DNA from: Pseudomonas entomophila
GTDB taxonomy: Bacteria; Pseudomonadota; Gammaproteobacteria; Pseudomonadales; Pseudomonadaceae
NCBI RefSeq assembly: GCF_029193575.1
Contig: NZ_JARGCS010000035.1
Location: 31,835-95,834, forward strand
DNA: 64,000 bases
Reading direction: 5' to 3'
The position numbers and the translations under genes were made by a program. The notes beneath the pieces are model-generated. The model saw nothing but the letters and a program-made list of their open reading frames with translations. It was not told the origin of the DNA and did not search any database. Below, piece after piece: positions 28,938 through 38,224 of the stretch; positions within the stretch are counted from its first letter, which is position 1, and each line of letters opens with the position of its first letter.

Positions 28938-29560
28938 GCAACCTCAACGAACAACTGGTCGCCCTGGGCGGTGTGTTCCAGGCCGCCGTGCTGGTAGACC
29001 GCATCGCCCGCACCGGCCAGGCCAGCGAGGCCAACATCGGTTGCATGCTCGGCAGCCTGCTGGTGCGCGACCCCAAGGACACCCTGGAGGTGTTCGGCGG
29101 TGACGACCTCAACCTGCGCGACGGCTACCGCGCGCTGGTTGGCGCCCTGGAGCGCGACCCCAGCAGCCTGCAACGCGAGCCGCTGCGCTACGCCCTGTCG
29201 ATGCTGGGCCTGGAGCGCCAGTTGGCCAAGCGTGGCGACATGCTCGACACCATTGGCAAGCGCTTGCCGCAGATCCAGTCCCAGGCCGAGCATTTCGGCC
29301 TGGTTCACGAAAACGTCATCGCTTCCAGCGGAGCCTTGTACCAGGACACCCTGAGCACCCTGCGCCAGCGCATCCAGGTGCATGGCGACATGCGCTTCCT
29401 GCAGCAGGCCAGCAACGCGTCGAAGATCCGCGCCCTGCTGCTGGCCGGCATCCGCGCCGCGCGCCTGTGGCGCCAGCTGGGCGGACACCGCTGGCAGCTG
29501 GTATTCAGCCGCCGCAAGCTGCTCAACGAACTGTACGACATGATGCGCGCGCCCTCCTGA
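28934..29560 (+). CDS. hflD: High-frequency lysogenization protein HflD (208 aa)
   Basis: This is an all-helical protein with the family stretch QLVALGGVFQAAVLVDRIARTG and the C-terminal GGHRWQLVFSRRKLL. E. coli HflD associates with the inner membrane and binds the lambda CII protein; its housekeeping function is unclear. It is coupled to mnmA and lies upstream of purB, as in E. coli. Confidence 0.93.
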   Translation: MSNLNEQLVALGGVFQAAVLVDRIARTGQASEANIGCMLGSLLVRDPKDTLEVFGGDDLNLRDGYRALVGALERDPSSLQREPLRYALSMLGLERQLAKRGDMLDTIGKRLPQIQSQAEHFGLVHENVIASSGALYQDTLSTLRQRIQVHGDMRFLQQASNASKIRALLLAGIRAARLWRQLGGHRWQLVFSRRKLLNELYDMMRAPS

Positions 29561-29573
29561 GCGCGCGCCACAC

Positions 29574-29654
29574 CCCCTGTGGGAGCGGGCTCGCCCCGCG
29601 TTGCGCCGGTGAATCCAACACCGCAATCGCCGGACAACCCCGCTCCCACAGGGG
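29574..29654. repeat. REP pair between hflD and purB
   Basis: CCCCTGTGGGAGCGGG (29574-29589) recurs as an exact inverse at 29639-29654. The copies face each other around about 50 bases. Confidence 0.75.
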
Positions 29655-29761
29655 CCACCACCGTTTCAAAAGGCCCGACCTTTGGTCAGCCAACCGACCC
29701 GGGCGCAATTTTCATGTATGATATGCGCCCTTCCAAAAGCCTGACTGCCCGAGAACACCCC

Positions 29762-31132
29762 ATGCAGCTCTCCTCGCTCACTGCGGTTTCCCCTGTAGAT
29801 GGCCGCTATGCCGGCAAAACCCAGGCCTTGCGCCCTATCTTCAGCGAATACGGCCTGATCCGTTTCCGCGCCCTGGTCGAGGTCCGCTGGCTGCAGCGCC
29901 TGGCCGCCCACCCGCAGATCGGCGAAGTGCCGGCGTTCTCCGCCGAAGCCAACGCCCTGCTCGACGCCCTGGCCAGCGACTTCAAGCTCGAGCACGCCGA
30001 ACGCGTGAAAGAGATCGAACGCACCACCAACCACGACGTCAAGGCCATCGAGTACCTGCTCAAGGAGCAGGCCGCCACGCTGCCGGAGCTGGCCAAGGTC
30101 AGCGAGTTCATCCACTTCGCCTGCACCAGCGAGGACATCAACAACCTGTCCCACGCGCTGATGCTGCGCGCCGGTCGTGACGACGTGCTGCTGCCGCTGA
30201 TGCGCCAGATCGCCGAGGCCATTCGCGCCCTGGCCCACCAGCACGCCGACGTGCCGATGCTGTCGCGCACCCACGGCCAACCGGCTTCGCCGACCACCCT
30301 GGGCAAAGAGCTGGCCAACGTCGTCTACCGCCTGGAGCGCCAGATCGCCCAAGTGGCCGCCGTGCCGCTGCTGGGCAAGATCAACGGCGCCGTGGGCAAC
30401 TACAACGCCCACCTGTCGGCCTACTCGCAAATCGACTGGGAAGCCAACGCCCGCGCCTTCATCGAGGACGAGCTGGGTCTGGTGTTCAACCCGTACACCA
30501 CGCAGATCGAGCCGCACGACTACATCGCCGAGCTGTTCGACGCGATCGCCCGCTTCAACACCATCCTGATCGACTTCGACCGCGACGTCTGGGGCTACAT
30601 CTCCCTGGGCTACTTCAAGCAGAAGACCGTCGCCGGCGAAATCGGCTCCTCGACCATGCCGCACAAGGTCAACCCGATCGACTTCGAGAACTCCGAAGGC
30701 AACCTGGGTATCGCCAACGCGCTGTTCCAGCACCTGGCCAGCAAGCTGCCGATCTCGCGCTGGCAGCGCGACCTGACCGACTCCACCGTGCTGCGCAACC
30801 TGGGCGTGGGCTTCGCCCATAGCGTCATCGCCTACGAAGCCAGCCTGAAAGGCATCGGCAAGCTGGAAGTCAACGAAGCGCGCATCGCCGCCGACCTGGA
30901 CGCCTGCTGGGAAGTGCTGGCCGAGCCGATCCAGACCGTTATGCGCCGCTTCAATATCGAGAACCCCTACGAGAAGCTCAAGGAACTGACGCGCGGCAAG
31001 GGCATCACCCCTGAAGCGCTGCTGACCTTCATCGACGGCCTGGACATGCCGGCCGAAGCCAAGGCCGAGCTCAAGCAACTGACCCCGGCCAGCTACATCG
31101 GCAACGCGGCGGCCCAGGCCAAACGCATCTGA
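29762..31132 (+). CDS. purB: Adenylosuccinate lyase (456 aa)
   Basis: The fumarase/aspartase-superfamily signature SSTMPHKVNPIDFEN and the catalytic-His region SRTHGQPASPTTLGKE are present, and the length matches E. coli PurB. It acts twice in purine synthesis (SAICAR to AICAR and adenylosuccinate to AMP). The ATG at 29762 gives the standard MQLSSLTAVSPVDGRY; the open frame to 29579 runs through the REP pair. Confidence 0.97.
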   Translation: MQLSSLTAVSPVDGRYAGKTQALRPIFSEYGLIRFRALVEVRWLQRLAAHPQIGEVPAFSAEANALLDALASDFKLEHAERVKEIERTTNHDVKAIEYLLKEQAATLPELAKVSEFIHFACTSEDINNLSHALMLRAGRDDVLLPLMRQIAEAIRALAHQHADVPMLSRTHGQPASPTTLGKELANVVYRLERQIAQVAAVPLLGKINGAVGNYNAHLSAYSQIDWEANARAFIEDELGLVFNPYTTQIEPHDYIAELFDAIARFNTILIDFDRDVWGYISLGYFKQKTVAGEIGSSTMPHKVNPIDFENSEGNLGIANALFQHLASKLPISRWQRDLTDSTVLRNLGVGFAHSVIAYEASLKGIGKLEVNEARIAADLDACWEVLAEPIQTVMRRFNIENPYEKLKELTRGKGITPEALLTFIDGLDMPAEAKAELKQLTPASYIGNAAAQAKRI

Positions 31133-31151
31133 GCCTGACCACGCGGTTGAA

Positions 31152-31175
31152 CGCCCGGCTCAGCCGGGCGTTTTT
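31152..31175 (+). terminator. Terminator after purB
   Basis: CGCCCGGC (31152-31159) and GCCGGGCG (31163-31170) enclose TCA and are followed by TTTTT. Confidence 0.88.
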
Positions 31176-31214
31176 ATTCCCGGATGAAAATTACGTTTTT
31201 TCAATAGGTTGAAC

Positions 31215-32381
31215 ATGAATCCTGATACTCCACTGCAGCTGCTGGGTGGCCTGACGGCCCGCGAATTCCTCCGCGACTACTGGCAGAAGAAGCCCCTGCT
31301 GGTGCGCCAGGCCTTCCCCGACTTCGAAAGCCCCATCGACCCGGACGAGCTGGCCGGCCTGGCCCTGGAGGAGGAGGTCGAGTCGCGCTTGATCCTCGAG
31401 CACGGCGAGCGCCCGTGGGAGCTGCGCCGCGGCCCCTTCGAGGAAGACGCTTTCGCCGAGCTGCCGGAGCGTGACTGGACCCTGCTGGTGCAAGCGGTGG
31501 ACCAGTTCGTGCCTGAGGTGGCCGAGCTGCTGGAGCACTTCCGTTTCCTGCCCAGCTGGCGCATCGACGACGTGATGATCAGCTTCGCCGCCCCCGGTGG
31601 CAGCGTCGGCCCACACTTCGACAACTACGACGTGTTCCTGCTGCAAGGCCACGGCCAGCGCAACTGGAAGATCGGCCAGGTGTGCGACAGCGACAGCCCG
31701 CTGCTCGAGCACGCCGACCTGCGCATCCTCGCCGACTTCGAGCAGAGCGAGGAATGGACCCTGGAGCCGGGCGACATGCTCTACCTGCCGCCGCGCCTGG
31801 CCCACTACGGCGTGGCCGTGGACGACTGCCTGACCTACTCGGTGGGCTTCCGCGCGCCTAGCGCCGCCGAAGTGCTGACCCACTTCACCGACTTCCTCAG
31901 CCAGTTCCTGCCTGATGAAGAGCGCTACAGCGATGCCGACGCCCAGCCAGTCAGCGACCCGCACCAGATCCAGCACGACGCCCTCGACCGCCTCAAGGCG
32001 CTGCTCACCGAACACATGGGCGACGAGCGCCTGCTGCTGACCTGGTTCGGCCAGTTCATGACCGAGCCACGCTACCCCGAGCAGGTCAGCGGCGAGGAGC
32101 TGAGCGAAGAAGACCTGGTCGACAGCCTGGAACAAGGCGCGATCCTGATCCGCAACCCGAGCGCGCGCATGGCCTGGTCGGAGGTCGATGACAACCTGCT
32201 GCTGTTCGCCAGCGGCCAGAGCCGCTTGCTGTCGGGCCACCTGCGCGACCTGCTGAAGCTGATCTGCGCCGCCGACGCCCTGCACATCGAAAACCTGGCG
32301 CAGTGGCTGGAAGATGAAGAAGCCCTGACCCTGGTATGCCAACTGGTCAAGCAAGGAAGCTTGGGATTTGCCAATGAATAA
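31215..32381 (+). CDS. roxA: JmjC-type 2-oxoglutarate oxygenase, ribosomal protein uL16 arginine hydroxylase (388 aa)
   Basis: The metal-binding HxD lies in GPHFDNYDVFLLQ and the distal His in LPPRLAHYGVAV, inside a cupin/JmjC core. A C-terminal winged-helix-like part follows. The YcfD/RoxA family hydroxylates an Arg of ribosomal protein uL16 using iron, oxygen and 2-oxoglutarate. The ATG at 31215 is preferred over the TTG at 31209. The stop overlaps the following GNAT gene by eight bases. Confidence 0.9.
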   Translation: MNPDTPLQLLGGLTAREFLRDYWQKKPLLVRQAFPDFESPIDPDELAGLALEEEVESRLILEHGERPWELRRGPFEEDAFAELPERDWTLLVQAVDQFVPEVAELLEHFRFLPSWRIDDVMISFAAPGGSVGPHFDNYDVFLLQGHGQRNWKIGQVCDSDSPLLEHADLRILADFEQSEEWTLEPGDMLYLPPRLAHYGVAVDDCLTYSVGFRAPSAAEVLTHFTDFLSQFLPDEERYSDADAQPVSDPHQIQHDALDRLKALLTEHMGDERLLLTWFGQFMTEPRYPEQVSGEELSEEDLVDSLEQGAILIRNPSARMAWSEVDDNLLLFASGQSRLLSGHLRDLLKLICAADALHIENLAQWLEDEEALTLVCQLVKQGSLGFANE

Positions 32382-32808
32382 GATCAGCGTTCGCCTCGCC
32401 GACTGGCACAAAGACAACGCCGACATCCACCGCATCCGCAGCGCCGTGTTCGTCGCCGAACAGCACGTGCCGCCGGAGTTGGAGTTCGATGCCGAGGACC
32501 CCACCGCCGTGCACTTCCTGGCCCTGGAAGGCGACTACCCGATCGGCACCGCGCGCCTGCTGCCCGATGGCACCATCGGCCGGGTGTCGGTGCTCAAGGA
32601 CTGGCGCGGGCTGAATGTGGGTGATGCGCTGATGCGCGCAGTGATCGTCGAGGCGCAGAACCGCGACCTCAAGCAGCAGATGCTCAGCGCGCAGGTGCAT
32701 GCCACGCCGTTCTACGAGCGCCTGGGCTTCAAGGTGGTCAGCGAGGAGTTCCTCGAAGCCGGCATCCCGCACGTGGACATGGTCCGCGATTCGCGCGAGG
32801 TCGCCTGA
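32374..32808 (+). CDS. GNAT family N-acetyltransferase (144 aa)
   Basis: The fold-specific acetyl-CoA site appears as GRVSVLKDWRGLNVGDALM, and AQVHATPFYERLGFKVVSEEF is the usual C-terminal part of ElaA-like GNATs. The substrate is unknown. It overlaps roxA and is probably co-translated with it. Confidence 0.85.
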   Translation: MNKISVRLADWHKDNADIHRIRSAVFVAEQHVPPELEFDAEDPTAVHFLALEGDYPIGTARLLPDGTIGRVSVLKDWRGLNVGDALMRAVIVEAQNRDLKQQMLSAQVHATPFYERLGFKVVSEEFLEAGIPHVDMVRDSREVA

Positions 32809-32832
32809 CCGACCGGGGCCGGCGCTGTCGGC

Positions 32833-32923
32833 CAATCGCGGGGCAAGCCCGCTCCCACAGGCCCGACGCCGATTCTGGAAACGGCGACGTACCTTGTGGG
32901 AGAGGGCTCGCCCCGCGATTAGG
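32833..32923. repeat. REP pair after the GNAT gene
   Basis: Two REP copies in opposite orientation, tcgcggggcaagcccgctcc at about 32836-32855 and ggctcgccccgcga at 32905-32918, are separated by about 50 bases. Confidence 0.75.
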
Positions 32924-32969
32924 CCGCCATTGAATGGCCGCCATAACGCAGCTGGCGCGGCGCCTTTGC

Positions 32970-33185
32970 TCAGGCAATCACGATCTGCCCATCCCCCACC
33001 CCCTGCCCCGCAATCCCCACCAACGTCACGCTATCCCGCCCGAACGTCAGCACCAGGTCATCCCCCACCCGGCTCAGGTGCTCGCGCCAATCCGGCGCCG
33101 CCATCCCCCCTTCCACACCCATGGACACCAAATAGAGGGCTGAGGAGGCAGTGCTGTCGAGCTGACGGTAATCGAACAGAGGCAT
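32970..33185 (-). CDS. Small protein resembling an RTX/haemolysin-type repeat tail (71 aa)
   Basis: The ATG at 33185 follows AAGGACG. The segment RVGDDLVLTFGRDSVTLVGIAG resembles the beta-roll edge found after RTX calcium-binding nonapeptides, but no complete GGxGxDxUx repeat is present. It has no signal peptide. It may be a conserved small protein of unknown function or a remnant of a larger RTX protein. It is convergent to the GNAT gene and divergent from topB. Confidence 0.5.
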   Translation of the reverse strand: MPLFDYRQLDSTASSALYLVSMGVEGGMAAPDWREHLSRVGDDLVLTFGRDSVTLVGIAGQGVGDGQIVIA

Positions 33186-33432
33186 GGGTGACGTCCTTGT
33201 TTTTTGTAGGCATTGCGCCCCAGCGACATCGTCCAATGACACGACTGACGGGCGAAAGGCAAAACTGGCACGCCGCCAAGCCCTCGTCCAACCCCATGGC
33301 TGAGGCATCCTGGCCAAAGACGGGGACATATTGCCTGGCAAAAACCTGTACATGCATACAGATAAAACTTGCCTGCGCGCCCTGGCTTGCGCATCCTAGT
33401 GCCCCATCACGGTTCACGAAGCGTTTGCGGCC

Positions 33433-35382
33433 ATGCGCCTGTTCCTCTGCGAAAAGCCCTCCCAGGCCAAAGACATCGCCAAAGTCCTCGGTGCCACGCG
33501 CAAGGCCGACGGCTGCTGGCAAGGCACCGACGTGTGCGTGACCTGGTGCATCGGCCACCTGCTGGAAACCGCCCCGCCCGACAGCTACGACGCGCGCTAC
33601 AAGCGCTGGAGCCTGGACGACCTGCCGATCATCCCGGAAAAGTGGAAGATGCTGGTCAAGCCCAAGACCGCCAGCCAGTTCAAGGCGGTCAAGCGCTTGC
33701 TCGGCGAGGCCCGCGAGCTGGTGATCGCCACCGACGCCGACCGTGAGGGCGAGATGATCGCCCGCGAGCTGCTCGAGCACTGCCGCTACCGTGGCCCGGT
33801 GCAGCGCCTGTGGCTATCGGCGCTGGACGACGCCTCCATCCGCAAGGCCCTGGCGCGCCTGCGCCCGGGCCACGAGACCTTCAGCCTGTACCACTCGGCC
33901 CTGGGCCGCTCGCGCGCCGACTGGCTGATCGGCATGAACATGAGCCGCCTGTTCACCCTGCTTGGCCGCCAGTCCGGCTACCAGGGCGTGCTGCCGGTGG
34001 GCCGTGTGCAAACCCCGACCCTGCGCCTGGTGGTCGACCGCGACCGCAGCATCGCCGACTTCGTGCCAGTGCCCTACTGGGCCATCGACGTGCAGCTGGA
34101 GCACGCGGGCAGCGCCTTCAGTGCCCAGTGGCGCGCCCCGGAGGAGGCCTGCGACGACCAGGGCCGCTGCATCCGCCAGGCACTCGCCCAGCAGGCCGCC
34201 AGCGACATGGGCAACGCCGCGAGCGCGCGCGTGCTCAAGGTCGAGACCGAGCGCATGCGCGAGGTCGCACCGCTGCCCTTCGACCTCGGCACCCTGCAGG
34301 AGGTGTGCTCGAAGAAACTCGGCCTCGGCGCCCAGGAAACCCTCGACATCGCCCAGGCGTTGTACGAGACCCACAAGCTGATCACCTACCCGCGCAGCGA
34401 CTGCGGCTACCTGCCGCTCAGCCAGCACGCCGAGGCGCCCGCGATCCTCGCTGCGCTGCAGCGCGCCGATGCCAGCCTCGCGCCCTTGCAGCCCCATCTC
34501 GAACCCCAGCGCCGCTCACGGGCCTGGAACGACGCCAAGGTCAGCGCCCACCACGGCATCATTCCCACCGCCGCGGCCAGCGACCCCACGCGCCTGCCGC
34601 CCAAGCACAAGGCGGTCTACACGCTGGTCCGCGCGCGCTACCTGGCGCAGTTCCTGCCCCACCACGAATACGACCGCACCCAGGCCGACTTCGACTGTGC
34701 CGGCCATGCCCTGCGCGCGGTGGGCAAGCAGATCATCGAACCCGGCTGGCGCCGCGCCCTGCCCGAGGCACTGACCCCGGCCAAGGGCCGCGAGGCTGCC
34801 CCCGCCCAAGTGCTGCCGGCGCTACGCGAAGGCCAGGACTGCGCGGTGCGCGAGGTGCAGCTCAAGGACCTGTGGACCCAACCGCCCAAGCCCTTCACCG
34901 AAGGCGACCTGATCAAGGCGATGAAGAACGTCGCCAAACTGGTGGACGACCCACGGCTCAAGCAGAAGCTCAAGGAAACCACCGGCATCGGTACCGAGGC
35001 CACCCGCGCCAGCATCATCCAGGGCCTGCTCGACCGTGGTTACCTGGTCAAGCATGGCAAGGCGCTCGCCGCCACCCCGGCGGCCTTCAGCCTGATCGAC
35101 GCCGTGCCCCGCGCCATTGCCGACCCGGGCACCACGGCGATCTGGGAGCAGGCGCTGGACATGGTGCAGAGCGGCGAAATGAGCCTGGAGGAGTTCGTCG
35201 CCCGGCAATCGGCGTGGATGGGCAAACTGGTGCAGCGCTGCGCCGGCCTGCGCCTGAGTATCAGCGGCCCTTCGGTCGCCGCCAAAGGCGCGCCGTGGAA
35301 GAAGAAACGCCGCAGCGGCGGCAAGGCCAAGGCCGCTGAGGCGAAGGCACCCCGCAAAAAGGCGCCCCGCAAAACCGCATAG
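33433..35382 (+). CDS. topB: DNA topoisomerase III (649 aa)
   Basis: This is a type IA topoisomerase. The Toprim domain has Glu in FLCEKPSQAKD and the DxDxE motif in ATDADREGE, and the catalytic Tyr lies in LITYPRSDC. A Lys/Ala-rich basic tail (last 35 residues) replaces zinc fingers. It decatenates DNA with single-stranded regions. The length is normal for chromosomal TopB. A perfect REP palindrome follows the stop. Confidence 0.95.
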   Translation: MRLFLCEKPSQAKDIAKVLGATRKADGCWQGTDVCVTWCIGHLLETAPPDSYDARYKRWSLDDLPIIPEKWKMLVKPKTASQFKAVKRLLGEARELVIATDADREGEMIARELLEHCRYRGPVQRLWLSALDDASIRKALARLRPGHETFSLYHSALGRSRADWLIGMNMSRLFTLLGRQSGYQGVLPVGRVQTPTLRLVVDRDRSIADFVPVPYWAIDVQLEHAGSAFSAQWRAPEEACDDQGRCIRQALAQQAASDMGNAASARVLKVETERMREVAPLPFDLGTLQEVCSKKLGLGAQETLDIAQALYETHKLITYPRSDCGYLPLSQHAEAPAILAALQRADASLAPLQPHLEPQRRSRAWNDAKVSAHHGIIPTAAASDPTRLPPKHKAVYTLVRARYLAQFLPHHEYDRTQADFDCAGHALRAVGKQIIEPGWRRALPEALTPAKGREAAPAQVLPALREGQDCAVREVQLKDLWTQPPKPFTEGDLIKAMKNVAKLVDDPRLKQKLKETTGIGTEATRASIIQGLLDRGYLVKHGKALAATPAAFSLIDAVPRAIADPGTTAIWEQALDMVQSGEMSLEEFVARQSAWMGKLVQRCAGLRLSISGPSVAAKGAPWKKKRRSGGKAKAAEAKAPRKKAPRKTA

Positions 35383-35413
35383 GCCTCATCGCGGGCTTGC
35401 CCCGCGATGAGGC
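35383..35413. repeat. REP palindrome, possible topB terminator
   Basis: GCCTCATCGCGGG (35383-35395) pairs perfectly with CCCGCGATGAGGC. It lies between the convergent topB and merR-type genes. Confidence 0.7.
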
Positions 35414-35432
35414 TGGACCAGACACCTCAGGC

Positions 35433-35846
35433 CTAAGCCGCACCTTCCCCCCGCAACCGCCCCAGCAGGGCCTTGGCATTGTCCACACAGTCCGTCCCCT
35501 CGGGCCGGTTCTCAATGGTCTCGATCGCCACCAGCAATTGCGCCCGGCTATGCGCCAGGCGTTGCTGCAACGCCTCGATCTCGGCCACCTTGCGCTTCAA
35601 CCCATCCAGCAACTCGCCATGGGCCCAGGCATCCGCCGTCACCGGCAACAGGCTGCGCACCTCCTCCAGGGAAAACCCCGCCGCCTGCGCCCCCACGATG
35701 ATCTCCAGTATCCACAACGCCTCGGCCGGGTACTCCCGATAGCCATTGGCCGTGCGCCCAACCACCGTGAGCAGACCGCTGGATTCGTAGAAGCGTATCC
35801 GCGAAGCGGAAAGGCCACTGCGTCTCGCCAATTCTCCTATTCTCAT
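35433..35846 (-). CDS. MerR family transcriptional regulator (137 aa)
   Basis: The N-terminal winged helix RIGELARRSGLSASRIRFYESSGLL is followed by a dimerisation helix and a short C-terminal effector part with a single Cys. It therefore lacks the iron-sulfur cluster of SoxR and the metal site of MerR. The ATG at 35846 is chosen because the MerR domain begins there. It is divergent from the alpha/beta hydrolase gene, which is its likely target. Confidence 0.88.
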   Translation of the reverse strand: MRIGELARRSGLSASRIRFYESSGLLTVVGRTANGYREYPAEALWILEIIVGAQAAGFSLEEVRSLLPVTADAWAHGELLDGLKRKVAEIEALQQRLAHSRAQLLVAIETIENRPEGTDCVDNAKALLGRLRGEGAA

Positions 35847-35866
35847 AGCTCGCCTCACCCAACCGA

Positions 35867-35886
35867 CCTTCAAGCTCACTTTAACC
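35867..35886. promoter_or_regulatory. Candidate MerR-type operator
   Basis: The imperfect dyad ccttcaag-ctc-actttaac lies in the divergent region between the regulator and hydrolase genes. It resembles CCTCAAG/CTTGAGG operators of this family but matches only five of seven positions per half site, so it is a weak call. Confidence 0.35.
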
Positions 35887-35948
35887 CCGTTCACCCGGGC
35901 AAGCAGCAACGTCCCTCATGCACCAACCACTCTAGAGGAGCAGCGATC

Positions 35949-36779
35949 ATGGGTTACGTCACAACGAAGGATGGCGTCGAGATCTTCTACAAAGACTGGG
36001 GCCCCCGCGGCGCACCGGTCATCCACTTCCACCACGGCTGGCCGCTGAGCGCCGACGACTGGGACGCGCAGATGCTGTTCTTCCTCGCCCAGGGCTTTCG
36101 CGTGGTGGCCCATGACCGGCGCGGCCACGGGCGCTCCAGCCAGGTCTGGGACGGCCACGACATGGATCACTACGCCGACGATGTGGCGGCGGTGGTCCAG
36201 CACCTGGGTACCCAGGGCGCCGTGCATGTGGGCCACTCCACCGGTGGCGGCGAGGTGGTGCGCTACATCGCCCGCCACCCCGAGGACAAGGTGACCAAGG
36301 GCGTGCTGATCGCCGCCGTGCCGCCGTTGATGGTGCAGACCCCGGCCAACCCCGGTGGCCTGCCCAAGTCGGTATTCGACGGCTTCCAGGCCCAGGTGGC
36401 GAGCAACCGCGCGCAGTTCTATCGCGATGTGCCGGCCGGGCCGTTCTATGGCTACAACCGCCCGGGCGCGACGGCGTCGGAGGGGATCATCGGCAACTGG
36501 TGGCGCCAGGGCATGATGGGCAGCGCCAAGGCCCACTACGACGGCATCGTGGCCTTCTCGCAGACCGACTTCACCCAGGACCTCAAGGGTATCCAGCAGC
36601 CGGTGCTGGTGATGCACGGGGACGACGACCAGATCGTGCCCTACGAGAATTCCGGGCCGCTTTCAGCGAAGTTGCTGCCCAAGGGTGAGCTCAAGACCTA
36701 CCAGGGCTACCCGCACGGCATGCCGACCACCCATGCCGATGTGATCAATGCCGACCTGCTGGCATTCGTGCGCGGGTGA
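35949..36779 (+). CDS. Alpha/beta hydrolase, non-haem chloroperoxidase / aryl esterase type (276 aa)
   Basis: The catalytic Ser is in GHSTGGGEV, the oxyanion segment in HHGWPLSADDWDAQ, the Asp in HGDDDQIVPYE and the His in GYPHGMPTTHAD. This is the cofactor-free haloperoxidase/esterase family; the natural reaction is probably ester or lactone hydrolysis, with perhydrolase side activity. It is transcribed away from the MerR-type gene, which probably controls it. Confidence 0.88.
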   Translation: MGYVTTKDGVEIFYKDWGPRGAPVIHFHHGWPLSADDWDAQMLFFLAQGFRVVAHDRRGHGRSSQVWDGHDMDHYADDVAAVVQHLGTQGAVHVGHSTGGGEVVRYIARHPEDKVTKGVLIAAVPPLMVQTPANPGGLPKSVFDGFQAQVASNRAQFYRDVPAGPFYGYNRPGATASEGIIGNWWRQGMMGSAKAHYDGIVAFSQTDFTQDLKGIQQPVLVMHGDDDQIVPYENSGPLSAKLLPKGELKTYQGYPHGMPTTHADVINADLLAFVRG

Positions 36780-36805
36780 GATCGCCTGGGGCCGCGTTAC
36801 ACCCC

Positions 36806-36834
36806 AATCGCGGGCGTGCCCCGTGATTGGGCCC
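36806..36834. repeat. REP-type palindrome
   Basis: The sequence caatcgcgggcgtgccccgtgattg is a slightly degenerate REP between the hydrolase and oxidoreductase genes. Confidence 0.6.
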
Positions 36835-36896
36835 CTTGACCTTCAACCTGACTTCAACGATAGCCTCGTTCGCACCTGACCCCCGAGGCTCCCCCC

Positions 36897-38132
36897 ATGA
36901 CCCTGTTCGCCCCGCTCACCCTGCCCAACGGCACGCAGATCCCCAACCGCATCGCCAAGGCCGCCATGGAAGAAAACCTGGCCGACGCCGACCAGGCCCC
37001 GTCCGAACGCCTGATCCGGCTGTACCAGGCCTGGGCCGCAGGCGGCGCCGGGCTGCTGATCAGCGGCAACGTGATGGTCGACGGCCGCGCCATGACCGGC
37101 CCCGGCGGGGTGGTCCTGGAAAACGACCAGCAACTGGACAAGTTCCGCCGCTGGGCCAGCACCGGCCGGCGCAACGGCACGCAGTTCTGGCTACAGATCA
37201 ACCATCCTGGCCGGCAGATGGCCGCCAACCTCGGCCAGTCGACCTGGGCGCCTTCGGCCGTGCCGCTGGAGCTGGGCACGATGTCACGCCACTTCGCCAC
37301 CCCCAAGGCGATGACCGAGGCAATGATCGAAGCGGTCATCGAGCGCTTCACACGTACCGCGCAACTGGCCGAGCAGGCGGGGTTCAGCGGCGTGCAGGTC
37401 CATGCCGCGCACGGTTACCTGCTCAGCCAGTTCCTCTCGCCACTGAGCAACCGCCGCACCGACCAATGGGGCGGTTCGCTGGAAAACCGTGCGCGCCTGC
37501 TGCTGCGCATCGTCCAGGCGATACGCGCGGGGGTGGCGCCCGGCTTCGCCGTGGCGGTCAAGCTGAACTCGGCAGACTTCCAGCGCGGCGGCTTCAGCGC
37601 CGAGGACGCCCGCCAAGTGGTGCAGTGGCTCAACCAACAGGCGGTCGACTTGGTCGAACTCTCCGGTGGCAGCTACGAGGCCCCGGCCATGCAAGGCGAG
37701 GCACGCGATGGCCGCACCCTGGCCCGCGAAGCCTACTTCCTCGATTTCGCCCGCGATATCCAGGCCAGTGCGCGCATGCCGTTGATGGTCACCGGGGGTA
37801 TCCGTCGGCGCCCGGTGGCCCAGCAGGTGCTCGACAGCGGCGTGGCCATGGTCGGCATCGGCACCGCGCTGGCCCTCGAGCCCGGCCTGCCGAATGCCTG
37901 GCAGCGAGGCCAGGAGCCCGCGCCGAACCTGGCGCCGATCAGCTGGAAGAACAAGGTCATGGCCTCGCTGGCCAACATGGCCACGGTGAAGTTCCAGTTG
38001 CGCCGCTTGAGCCAGGGCAAGGCACCGCAGCCCGGCGTGTCGCCGCTGCGCGCACTGCTCCTGCAACAACTGTGCACCCTGCGCCGCGCCCGCCAATATC
38101 GACGCTGGGTCGGGCGGCGCCCTAGCGCCTGA
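36897..38132 (+). CDS. NADH:flavin oxidoreductase, old yellow enzyme family (411 aa)
   Basis: A TIM-barrel flavoprotein is indicated by PNRIAKAAMEE, the QINHPGRQ strand, the paired His of VQVHAAHGYLLSQFLSP and VTGGIRRRPVAQQ. The basic C-terminal extension (last 45 residues, RRLSQGKAP...RRARQYRRW) is not part of the barrel. It presumably reduces activated double bonds with FMN. There is no operon partner; the substrate is unknown. Confidence 0.88.
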   Translation: MTLFAPLTLPNGTQIPNRIAKAAMEENLADADQAPSERLIRLYQAWAAGGAGLLISGNVMVDGRAMTGPGGVVLENDQQLDKFRRWASTGRRNGTQFWLQINHPGRQMAANLGQSTWAPSAVPLELGTMSRHFATPKAMTEAMIEAVIERFTRTAQLAEQAGFSGVQVHAAHGYLLSQFLSPLSNRRTDQWGGSLENRARLLLRIVQAIRAGVAPGFAVAVKLNSADFQRGGFSAEDARQVVQWLNQQAVDLVELSGGSYEAPAMQGEARDGRTLAREAYFLDFARDIQASARMPLMVTGGIRRRPVAQQVLDSGVAMVGIGTALALEPGLPNAWQRGQEPAPNLAPISWKNKVMASLANMATVKFQLRRLSQGKAPQPGVSPLRALLLQQLCTLRRARQYRRWVGRRPSA

Positions 38133-38224
38133 GGTGTGACTGGCAGCCACCACCCTGCCAGGATTACCATGTGTGGCTCTGGCGCGGCCTTTTGCCGCGC
38201 CCTGCCTATCCAGCACGACACCCC

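Noticed and set aside
33347..33352. Single TGTACA before topB considered as a LitR operator
   Set aside because: No second TGTACA at a 12-base gap; the neighbouring ATACA is at the wrong distance.
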